Shown here piece after piece: positions 1 to 5,335 of a stretch of DNA of 7,678 nucleotides (its first letter is position 1; each line of letters begins with the position of its first letter). The notes beneath the pieces are model-generated. The model saw only the letters and a program-made list of their open reading frames with translations, had not been told where the DNA came from and made no database searches. The DNA is from Nitrososphaerota archaeon. GTDB lineage: Archaea; Thermoproteota; Nitrososphaeria; Nitrososphaerales; JAHFOH01. The DNA is taken from NCBI GenBank assembly GCA_023266955.1, contig JAHFOH010000056.1, positions 1-7,678 of the forward strand, read 5' to 3'. A program made the position numbers and the translations under genes.

Positions 1-1
1 C

Positions 2-364
2 TGCTCTCTTGCCAATACAGTTGCCGTCTGCGAAGGATTCGTCCTTGGTGTGAAAGCAGGTATAGACCCCAAAATCCTCTATCAAGTTATCTCAACTAGC
101 ACTGGAAGAAGCTATGCGTTAGAGCATAAGCTCGCAAACCAAATCGCTAAGGGCAACTTCGAGCCTGGATTCTCCATTAAGATTGCAGCCAAGGACTTAT
201 CTCTGATAACTGCGCTTGGGAGGATACATGCAGTCCCCTTATTCCTAACAAGTGCGGTAGAGCAACTCTTCCAGCTAGCGAAAGCCAGAGGCTTAAGTGA
301 AAAGGATCACGTTGCCGTGGTAACCATACTAGAAGAAATCGCCGGGGTCAAAGTGCGATTCTGA
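2..364 (+). CDS. 3-hydroxyisobutyrate/beta-hydroxyacid dehydrogenase family, C-terminal fragment
   Basis: This is the C-terminal 120 residues of an NAD(P)-dependent beta-hydroxyacid dehydrogenase (3-hydroxyisobutyrate dehydrogenase, tartronate semialdehyde reductase and relatives). The frame is open to the left window edge, so the Rossmann domain and catalytic lysine lie outside; the GTG at 50 is an internal valine codon, not the start. The visible part is the all-helical C-terminal domain. It has the family pattern AGIDP (residues 19-23), a GRS-x-ALE segment, PGF followed by KDLSL, and a terminal acidic helix ending in a hydrophobic stretch. An asparagine near the fragment's start matches the asparagine-rich substrate-binding helix that follows the catalytic lysine. 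In the family the enzyme interconverts a beta-hydroxyacid and its semialdehyde in the cytoplasm. The exact substrate cannot be read from this half. The next gene starts 60 bases downstream on the same strand. Confidence 0.85.
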   Translation, partial: CSLANTVAVCEGFVLGVKAGIDPKILYQVISTSTGRSYALEHKLANQIAKGNFEPGFSIKIAAKDLSLITALGRIHAVPLFLTSAVEQLFQLAKARGLSEKDHVAVVTILEEIAGVKVRF

Positions 365-424
365 ACTCTCACACACGAATTGGTTTCTAAGCTAGAGTCC
401 TGAGCCTTAATAACCATCTAATAC

Positions 425-856
425 ATGCCCACTCTCAGTGAAAACAGGAAGTTGAAGTCGGTAGAGATAGTCAAATACTTCCGGCAAAAGCTGGGATGGG
501 TTCCTGCCTACGCAGACATTCTCACAAGATACAAGCCCGAAGCTCTAGAGTCATACTTTGCAATGCGAAGCTCCGTCATGAAGGGCACTAAAGAAGGTGG
601 AGCGCTGCCTCTGAAATTCAAGGAAATCCTATTTGTAGTGTTGGACTGTGTCAGTAACAATATAGACGGAGCTATTGCACACGCAAAAGCGGCCGTAGAT
701 GAGGGAGCCACAACCAAGGAAATAGCTGAAGCATTGATCATAATGGCGATGCTTACAGGCATGCCCAGATTCGAGGTCGTTGGGTCAAAAGCATTCAAAG
801 CTGCAGAGGAACACGAGCGAAAAAAGGTAAGTAGAAAGAAGCCTTATAGAAGCTAG
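425..856 (+). CDS. Carboxymuconolactone decarboxylase (CMD/AhpD-fold) family protein without redox cysteines
   Basis: A 143-residue protein with the helical CMD/AhpD fold. The core signature lies at about residues 63-104: a KEI helix start (66-68), a helix ending at His86, and the GATTKEIAEAL segment (94-104) typical of the family. AhpD-type peroxidase partners carry CxxC four residues before this histidine. Here the equivalent positions are Asn79 and Gly82, and the only nearby cysteine is Cys75. It therefore resembles the non-redox branch (gamma-carboxymuconolactone decarboxylase-like or uncharacterised), and a peroxidase role is unlikely. The tail from about 128 is very basic (KK/RKK) and probably disordered. 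The start is the ATG at 425; no Shine-Dalgarno is seen and the upstream TATA signal is weak (TTTCTAA at 384-390). It may be cotranscribed with the dehydrogenase upstream. The substrate is unknown. Confidence 0.8.
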   Translation: MPTLSENRKLKSVEIVKYFRQKLGWVPAYADILTRYKPEALESYFAMRSSVMKGTKEGGALPLKFKEILFVVLDCVSNNIDGAIAHAKAAVDEGATTKEIAEALIIMAMLTGMPRFEVVGSKAFKAAEEHERKKVSRKKPYRS

Positions 857-865
857 CTTTAAAGA
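854..865 (+). promoter_or_regulatory. Archaeal TATA box for the DUF433/DUF5615 pair
   Basis: TTTAAA at 858-863 is centred about 27 bases before the GTG start at 888. That is the spacing expected for an archaeal TATA box driving a leaderless transcript. The box overlaps the stop of the preceding gene (856), so the toxin-antitoxin-like pair can be transcribed separately from it. No ribosome binding site precedes the GTG, consistent with leaderless translation. Confidence 0.55.
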
Positions 866-887
866 TGGGCCCTGAATCATAAGTAAC

Positions 888-1136
888 GTGAAACGCCAAG
901 GCGGAAGTAAAGTCGAAATCGAATGGAACCCCGAAATCCTAGGAGGAAAGCCAGTTATCAAGGGGACTCGGATATCAGTCGAGCTCGTCCTAGAACTCAT
1001 CGATGCAGGTTGGACTCCTGATGAAATCAAAAAAGAATATCCCCACCTTTCAAAATCGACCATTAAGGAAATTGCGACACTTGCTAAGCGAATCCATGAA
1101 ACGGTGAGCTACGAGAAAGTAAAAGCCGTAGCCTAA
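888..1136 (+). CDS. DUF433 family protein, probable antitoxin
   Basis: An 82-residue protein of the DUF433 family. It shows the hallmark GGKPVIKGTRISV stretch at residues 19-31, a helix with the DAGWTPDEI pattern at 39-47, and the YPHLS turn at 51-55 leading into a last helix. DUF433 proteins have a small winged-helix-like, DNA-binding fold and are typically encoded directly before a DUF5615 PIN-like protein, in pairs predicted to act as VapBC-like toxin-antitoxin modules. Exactly that partner follows 8 bases downstream. The GTG start is supported by the TATA box about 27 bases upstream and by an in-frame stop at 873-875; no methionine codon exists inside the protein. By analogy the product would neutralise its partner and repress the shared promoter. 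That role is inferred. Confidence 0.85.
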   Translation: MKRQGGSKVEIEWNPEILGGKPVIKGTRISVELVLELIDAGWTPDEIKKEYPHLSKSTIKEIATLAKRIHETVSYEKVKAVA

Positions 1137-1144
1137 AACTACCT

Positions 1145-1489
1145 TTGAAGCAGAAGCTGCTTCTAGACGAAAACATACCACGTAGCGTGCGCAAGCTTCT
1201 GCTCAAAAAAGGGCTAGATGTGAAGACTGTACTGCAGATCGCGCGTGGCTCAAGGAACAGCGATATCGCGCTGAGAGCAATTAGCGAAAACAGGATCATC
1301 CTTACAATGGATTCCGATTTTCTGAGGTTTAAACGGCCCCTACAAGAGAAGATAAGAGTAATCCTCATCAAAGTACACGCAGCTAGTGCTGCCAAACTCG
1401 CCGAAATTGTTGCCAAGAATCTCACAAAATGCTTAGGGTTACTCAGGCGGAGAAGAATTGTGATTCTTACAGAGGCAGGAGTCGATTAA
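1145..1489 (+). CDS. DUF5615 PIN-like protein, probable toxin nuclease
   Basis: A 114-residue PIN-like protein of the DUF5615 (Mut7-C-related) type. The opening KLLLDENIP (residues 4-12) is the family signature and gives the first acidic residues, Asp8 and Glu9. Further conserved acidic residues are Asp40 in the NSDIAL segment and Asp56/Asp58 in TMDSDF. Together they would form a metal-binding RNase-type active site, so the protein looks catalytically intact. The C-terminus ends in a basic stretch and a final beta-strand. The start is a TTG 8 bases after the DUF433 stop. It is the only plausible one, because the signature begins at residue 4 and no ATG, GTG or TTG lies between it and the upstream in-frame stop at 1097-1099. 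The pair looks bicistronic. The predicted role is the toxin of a VapBC-like module; the RNA target is unknown. Confidence 0.85.
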   Translation: MKQKLLLDENIPRSVRKLLLKKGLDVKTVLQIARGSRNSDIALRAISENRIILTMDSDFLRFKRPLQEKIRVILIKVHAASAAKLAEIVAKNLTKCLGLLRRRRIVILTEAGVD

Positions 1490-1770
1490 CTGCATCCTAA
1501 GATACCAGGGGCGCCTAATAGCCTCCCGTCACGACGATTGAATGGCCTATGCTATTTCGTCGATGGTATTTCTCCGCATCTTGGTTTCCTTCTCATTTGT
1601 CTGACTGGTCGGAGTCTTGCGATAATATCCAGCTCAGCGTGAAACTTGGGGTGATAACCATCAGTTGAAAAACAGGCATAGAAGAATTTGTCCGGTCTAT
1701 CCGCGACAAAGGATATCGTTACGCTCTCTCTAGGTCCTATCGCTCTGTCACGGCGTCAGAGAAGACAGGC
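1490..1770. other. Intergenic region between the PIN-like gene and the deacetylase
   Basis: A 281-base gap between convergent genes with no intact gene. Besides the cupredoxin-like open stretch, the minus strand at about 1515-1547 has a short in-frame tail, GHSIVVTGGY plus a stop. It is reminiscent of the C-terminus of short-chain dehydrogenases, but is too short to call. No convincing terminator hairpin, RNA gene or repeat was seen. The region looks like gene debris. Confidence 0.5.
1552..1755 (-). pseudogene. Start-less remnant resembling the C-terminal half of a cupredoxin
   Basis: The minus strand is open for 67 codons, bounded by a stop at 1756-1758 and a TAG at 1552-1554. There is no ATG, GTG or TTG except one ATG near the 3' end. 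The translation reads like a cupredoxin C-terminus: GPRESVTISFVADRPDKF, then FYAC, six residues, a HP pair, and KFHAELDII. Cupredoxins typically show PGxxVxxxF-xA-xxPGxFxYxC, then a GHxxM-type loop and a last beta-strand. Here the Cys and a His are kept, while the usual axial Met position looks replaced by Phe or His. The N-terminal half is absent, since the deacetylase gene ends only 15 bases upstream on this strand. The tail after the last strand is arginine-rich and probably not original. It is most likely a decayed copper-protein gene, but chance similarity in a short stretch is possible. Confidence 0.4.
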
Positions 1771-2670
1771 TTAGGAGGCTTTTCTCTTATCCGTTTTAAA
1801 CGGCTGACGTTTCCTATAGTCTTCGGCAATCTCGTTGAATGTTACCCAACGAACTCCGCTGTGGGTATTAATGTATTCAATCAATCGTTCATGCATCAAA
1901 AGCACCTGAGGTCGACCACTCACATCGGGGTGGATAGTGAGCGGAAAGATAGCATGATCATATTCACGGTATACCCAGTCGAACTGGTCACGCCACATCT
2001 GTTCAATGTCCCGCGGATTAACCCAGCCCTGACTATTGGGTGCTTTCTTGATGAACATCATTGGTGGAAGATCGTCGAGATACCAGTTTCCAGGAATCTC
2101 AACTAGATTTATTTCCTGCCCCCTCACCAGGGGTTTCATCCAATAGTTAGCAGGCTTGCGGTAGTCAATCTTTGTCCATTTTTCACCAACTCGAGCATAA
2201 TAAGGCTCGAAGTCGTGGTGGGCCTCGCTATGGTCGTAGTTGAAACCATACTTTAACAGTAGCTTTGGCGTCACTGCTGACATCTCCCACCATGGAGCCA
2301 CGAACCCTGCAGGAGATTTGCCAGAAACCTTCTTGATCAACCCTACGCACTTAGAAAGCACAGCCTCCTCCTGCTTTGGAGTCATCGCAATTGGGTTTTC
2401 ATGAGAATACCCATGAGCCCCAATTTCATGACCCGCGTCGACAATCATGCGAGTCTGCTCAGGAAAAGTCTCGATTGAGTGTCCTGGAATGAACCACGAA
2501 GCGGTTATCTTGTATTTTCCAAAAAGCTTGAGCAGGCGAGGAGTCCCTACTTCGCCTGCAAAGATCCCTCGTTGAATATCGTTGGGAGAATCCTGTCCAC
2601 CATACGAACCTAGCCAACCAGCCACTGCGTCAATGTCAACACCATAAGCCGCCAAAATTTCTTTGCTCAA
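1771..2670 (-). CDS. HpPgdA-type polysaccharide deacetylase family protein
   Basis: A 299-residue NodB-fold (carbohydrate esterase 4-like) hydrolase very close to the atypical subfamily of Helicobacter pylori PgdA (HP0310). The opening matches that family (SKEILAAYGVDIDAVAGWLG), as do FAGEVG-PRLLKLF, PGHSIETFPEQ, HEIGAHGYSHENPIAM, VAPWWE and TIHPDVSGRPQ. Asp14, His86 and His90 form the metal-binding triad, at the numbers I recall for HpPgdA; His247 is a likely additional active-site residue. There is no signal peptide or membrane segment, so it acts in the cytoplasm. This subfamily has an occluded pocket, and an archaeon has no murein, so a small amide or N-acyl substrate is more likely than peptidoglycan. 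The TTG start is fixed by the homologous MxKEI opening; no other start lies between it and the upstream in-frame stop. It shares a promoter with the divergent oxidoreductase gene. Confidence 0.88.
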   Translation of the reverse strand: MSKEILAAYGVDIDAVAGWLGSYGGQDSPNDIQRGIFAGEVGTPRLLKLFGKYKITASWFIPGHSIETFPEQTRMIVDAGHEIGAHGYSHENPIAMTPKQEEAVLSKCVGLIKKVSGKSPAGFVAPWWEMSAVTPKLLLKYGFNYDHSEAHHDFEPYYARVGEKWTKIDYRKPANYWMKPLVRGQEINLVEIPGNWYLDDLPPMMFIKKAPNSQGWVNPRDIEQMWRDQFDWVYREYDHAIFPLTIHPDVSGRPQVLLMHERLIEYINTHSGVRWVTFNEIAEDYRKRQPFKTDKRKAS

Positions 2671-2702
2671 TATCAGAACACTGAGCGGACTACCGGTTCA
2701 GC

Positions 2703-2720
2703 ATATATAATTTTATATAA
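2703..2720. promoter_or_regulatory. Shared divergent promoter with back-to-back TATA boxes
   Basis: TATATAA (2704-2710), TT, TTATATA (2713-2719) is a perfect 7-base inverted repeat in the 71-base gap between the divergent deacetylase and oxidoreductase genes. The right arm is centred 26 bases before the ATG at 2742, as expected for a leaderless archaeal transcript. The left arm, read on the minus strand, is centred about 37 bases before the TTG at 2670 and would give a leader of about 10 bases. The pair is probably coordinately controlled, or competes for TBP. Confidence 0.6.
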
Positions 2721-2741
2721 ACAAAACAGTTCTTGCGTTAT

Positions 2742-3764
2742 ATGAGTACTGGGACTCCTGATCGCGTCTCTCTCTTTTTCGTAGATAGTCCTCTGGCCCG
2801 ACAGCAGATAGATTATGCTAAGTATGCAGAGCAGAAGGGCTTTGAAGCAATTTGGATATGTGAAACTAGGATGGCCCGTGATGCTATCTCTATACTTGGA
2901 GCTATAGCCTATGTGACAAAGAAGATCAAGCTAGGCAGTGCAGTAATAAATTGCTGGAGCAGAATTGCCCCCCTTATCGCACTGACATGGGCTACACTCG
3001 ATGAAATGGCTCCCGGAAGGACGATTCTCGGAATAGGCGCATGGTGGGATCCTCTAGCCTCCAAAGCTGGCGTGGAGAGGAATAAGCCCCTTACAAGAAT
3101 GAGGGACTATGTAACCATCATGAGAAGACTACTGAACTTGAAGACCGTGACCTACAGGGGAGAGAGTGCTCAAGTAAGAGATCTATACCTCGACCTAGGT
3201 CACGGAGTGCCTAGAAAACCGAAGAATGTTCCGATAATGATCGGAGCGACGGGTTTCAAGATGCTCGAGTTGGCAGGAGAGATAGGCGATGGCGTGATCT
3301 TGAATTTCTTTCTCTCACCGGAATACAACCGAAAAGCAGTACAAGCCATTGAAAAGGGAGTAGCGAAGAGTGGTAGAAAGATCAATCAAATCGACAGGCC
3401 CCAACTGATAGCCTGCTCGATGAATGATGACGCTGACAAAGCCCTAAACAACATCAGATACATGGTAACAATGTATCTTGGTCAGCAGCCACACATCATG
3501 AAGGCTAGCGGTGTTAAGCAGTCACTCATCAAAGAAATCAATCGTACCCTAGGAGGATGGCCGCCAAAGCAAGAGGGTTTGGAAAAGGCAACGCTACTGG
3601 TCGACGATAAGATCGTTCAGCTGCTTACGGCTTCCGGGACTCCAGATGACTGTAGAAAGAAAGTAAGAGAATATGTCAAGGCTGGAACTACTCTTCCAAT
3701 GATCTGCCCTATAGGCGAGAACATCAGAGAGATGGTTGACGTCTTCGCCGAGGGCTACATGTGA
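2742..3764 (+). CDS. Luciferase-like (LLM class) F420- or flavin-dependent oxidoreductase
   Basis: A 340-residue TIM-barrel protein of the bacterial luciferase-like superfamily, closest in style to the F420-dependent group that includes methylenetetrahydromethanopterin reductase (Mer). Recognisable segments, counted from the ATG, are the KGFEAIW helix-strand (32-38), IKLGSAVIN (62-70), TLDEMAPGRTILGIG (85-99), VPIMIGATG followed by MLELAGEIGDGVILN (163-188), and the C-terminal GTPDDCRKKVREYVKAG (299-315). Family members transfer hydride between reduced F420 (or FMNH2) and a substrate in the cytoplasm; the substrate here is not readable. An in-frame TTG lies three codons upstream at 2733, but the ATG at 2742 is preferred because the TATA box sits 26 bases before it. 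It is transcribed divergently from the deacetylase and ends 9 bases before the convergent aminotransferase. The length is normal and nothing appears broken. Confidence 0.87.
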   Translation: MSTGTPDRVSLFFVDSPLARQQIDYAKYAEQKGFEAIWICETRMARDAISILGAIAYVTKKIKLGSAVINCWSRIAPLIALTWATLDEMAPGRTILGIGAWWDPLASKAGVERNKPLTRMRDYVTIMRRLLNLKTVTYRGESAQVRDLYLDLGHGVPRKPKNVPIMIGATGFKMLELAGEIGDGVILNFFLSPEYNRKAVQAIEKGVAKSGRKINQIDRPQLIACSMNDDADKALNNIRYMVTMYLGQQPHIMKASGVKQSLIKEINRTLGGWPPKQEGLEKATLLVDDKIVQLLTASGTPDDCRKKVREYVKAGTTLPMICPIGENIREMVDVFAEGYM

Positions 3765-3773
3765 ACCAGAAGA

Positions 3774-5114
3774 TTACCGCTTGACTTCTTTGTCAGCAAT
3801 ATTGAGGGATTGATCGAGCGCATCAACCCCTTCATCCATCTCCGCTTCAGTTATTATCAATGGCGGTGCTATGACAAAATGACTCAGCCAGTTCATCAAG
3901 TATACGCCATCCCGCATCATTTCGGATGCCATCTTATCAAGGAGAGAGGGTTTGCCAGCTAGCTTGTCCTTAGATTCGTAGAATGGCTCCTTTGTCTTTC
4001 TACTCTTGACGAGTTCTACAGCCCAGAATAGTCCTAGTCCTCTGACATCTCCCACAGATTCGTGCTTTTCCTTCAACTCCTCTAACCTCTTTCCAAGGTA
4101 TTCTCCCTTCTTCTTGGCGCCGTTGATCAAATCCAACCTCTCGTACTCCTTTACGGCGGCTATTGCCGGTGCTAGCGTGAGGGGATGGGCCTCGTATGTG
4201 TGTCCGTGCGCGAAGTAGTGATCCTCGAAGTAGTCTGCAATCTCGCGTGTGGTCGCGGTAACTCCTAAAGGTGCGTAGGCACCTGTAATCCCCTTGGCTG
4301 TAGTGAGGATGTCTGGCTTAACTTTCCAGTGATTGACCGCGAACCACTCACCAGTTCTGCCCCAGCCCGACATTATTTCATCAGCAATAAGCAATACACC
4401 GTTTTTGTCCGCAATCTCTCGCACCATCGGAAGATACTCCTTTGGCGGGATCAGCACACCGTTGGTTCCTACCACTGGCTCGACTATTATGGCGGCCACA
4501 TTATTTTCATGCTTTATCATATAGTCAATGTACTCAGCACACGCTATAGCGCAATCCGGATAATCTAAACCGAAGGGGCACCTGTAAGTATCCGCGTCAG
4601 GCGCGAAAATCACTCCGTCTATTTTGCCCATGGGTTCTACAGGCCATCTCCGGAGGTCTCCTGTTGCAGCGATGGAGCCCGCAGTCGAACCGTGATATGA
4701 GCGGTATCTTGATATGATCTTGTACTTCCCTGTGTAGAGCCTCGCGATCTTGATAGCTGCTTCGTTTGCCTCAGTTCCTGAAGTAGTGTAGAAGAACTTT
4801 TCCAAGCCCTTAGGGAACACCTTTAGAAGTAGCTTGCTCAGCTCAGCTCGAACGTCGCAGGTAAAAACTGGGCTGATGTAAGGCAGCTTCCTTGCCTGCT
4901 TACAGATAGCATCAATGACAGCTTTGTTTTTGTGTCCCAGAGACGAGCACATAAGCTGTGATGAGAAGTCAAGGTACCTCTTCCCATTTGCATCGTAGAA
5001 ATAGCAACCCTCAGCGTCAACGATGTGTAAAGGCTTCCAACCCCTTTGAAACCTCCAAGTGCCATATGTATGCTTGACAGTTAGTTGAACTACCTCTTCT
5101 GTTTTGAGGACCAA
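3774..5114 (-). CDS. Class III PLP-dependent aminotransferase (omega-amino acid/taurine type)
   Basis: A 446-residue fold-type I, class III aminotransferase. The PLP-site motifs are all present: SGTEANE (112-118) for phosphate binding, YHGST (140-144) with the tyrosine stacking on PLP, VEP (211-213), the DEIMSGWGRTG block with Asp245 binding the pyridine nitrogen, Lys274 as the Schiff-base lysine in TTAKGITG, and HTYEAHP (305-311) with Thr306 reaching the phosphate across the dimer. Arg358 (GDVRGLGL) would be the carboxylate-binding switch arginine. A CPFGLDYPDCAIAC insert at 179-192 resembles that of omega-aminotransferases such as taurine:pyruvate or beta-alanine:pyruvate enzymes. It would convert a primary amine to an aldehyde with pyruvate or 2-oxoglutarate as acceptor. 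The aldehyde dehydrogenase and exporter genes lie upstream on the same strand, which fits such a pathway. The start is TTG; no other start lies between it and the upstream in-frame stop. Confidence 0.88.
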   Translation of the reverse strand: MVLKTEEVVQLTVKHTYGTWRFQRGWKPLHIVDAEGCYFYDANGKRYLDFSSQLMCSSLGHKNKAVIDAICKQARKLPYISPVFTCDVRAELSKLLLKVFPKGLEKFFYTTSGTEANEAAIKIARLYTGKYKIISRYRSYHGSTAGSIAATGDLRRWPVEPMGKIDGVIFAPDADTYRCPFGLDYPDCAIACAEYIDYMIKHENNVAAIIVEPVVGTNGVLIPPKEYLPMVREIADKNGVLLIADEIMSGWGRTGEWFAVNHWKVKPDILTTAKGITGAYAPLGVTATTREIADYFEDHYFAHGHTYEAHPLTLAPAIAAVKEYERLDLINGAKKKGEYLGKRLEELKEKHESVGDVRGLGLFWAVELVKSRKTKEPFYESKDKLAGKPSLLDKMASEMMRDGVYLMNWLSHFVIAPPLIITEAEMDEGVDALDQSLNIADKEVKR

Positions 5115-5144
5115 TAGTTTCCACTCAGTGTGCTAAAGGCTACC

Positions 5145-5152
5145 GTATAAAA
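5145..5152 (-). promoter_or_regulatory. Archaeal TATA box for the aminotransferase gene
   Basis: TTTTATAC on the minus strand is centred about 34 bases before the TTG start at 5114, which implies a transcript leader of roughly 5-10 bases. It lies in the 221-base gap after the aldehyde dehydrogenase gene, so the aminotransferase probably has its own promoter rather than depending only on readthrough. Confidence 0.5.
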
Positions 5153-5162
5153 TGCTGTCCCG

Positions 5163-5182
5163 CGCCAGTAGCTCGACTGGCG
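5163..5182. repeat. Perfect 7-base inverted repeat beside the aminotransferase promoter
   Basis: CGCCAGT (5163-5169), a 6-base spacer AGCTCG, then ACTGGCG (5176-5182). It lies about 10 bases upstream of the minus-strand TATA box at 5145-5152, the usual place for an activator or operator site. It could alternatively be an RNA hairpin in the 3' region of the aldehyde dehydrogenase transcript, though it is about 150 bases beyond that gene's stop and is not followed by a long T-tract on the minus strand. Confidence 0.5.
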
Positions 5183-5196
5183 GAAGTTGTGCAGCA

Positions 5197-5253
5197 GTCT
5201 AAAGCTAGAGCTTCTCAGGACGTATTCTCTTTAGACCTTCGAGGTCGTCGAAG
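5197..5253. repeat. Nested and tandem inverted repeats in the aldehyde dehydrogenase-aminotransferase gap
   Basis: GTCTAAAG (5197-5204) pairs perfectly with CTTTAGAC (5229-5236). Inside this hairpin is AAGCT-AG-AGCTT (5202-5213). Directly after it come CTTCGA-GGTCG-TCGAAG (5237-5253) and an overlapping alternative, GACCT-TCG-AGGTC (5234-5246). Four complementary pairs in 57 bases suggest an RNA structure or clustered protein sites. The function is unknown; no known riboswitch was recognised. Confidence 0.4.
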
Positions 5254-5335
5254 CATTTCTTGCTAACAGTGCTTAGGAATACAGATCATCCAAAACGGAG
5301 GTAATGTCTACAATTTGAGAATCAGTTTAGAAAAT

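Noticed and set aside
50..52. GTG at 50 as the start of a small 104-residue protein
   Set aside because: The frame is open to the window edge, and the residues before it continue the helix of the beta-hydroxyacid dehydrogenase family. It is an internal codon.
1515..1547. Short-chain dehydrogenase-like C-terminal tail (GHSIVVTGGY plus stop) on the minus strand
   Set aside because: Only about ten residues match, and an in-frame stop lies about 25 codons upstream. It is too short to annotate as a gene or a confident remnant.
2733..2741. TTG at 2733 as the start of the luciferase-like oxidoreductase
   Set aside because: The TATA box lies 26 bases before the ATG at 2742, matching leaderless initiation there. 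The TTG would be too close to the box.
2742..3764. Alkanesulfonate monooxygenase (SsuD-like) role for the luciferase-like protein, to fit a sulfonate story
   Set aside because: It shares only the broad superfamily. The motif style is closer to F420-dependent Mer-like proteins, and no sulfonate transporter or flavin reductase gene is nearby.
5208..5285. A 26-codon minus-strand open stretch (containing CFDDLEGLKRIRPEKL) in the gap before the aminotransferase
   Set aside because: Codon choice looks coding-like, but there is no start codon and no recognisable family, and the stretch overlaps the inverted repeats. Chance is the simpler explanation.
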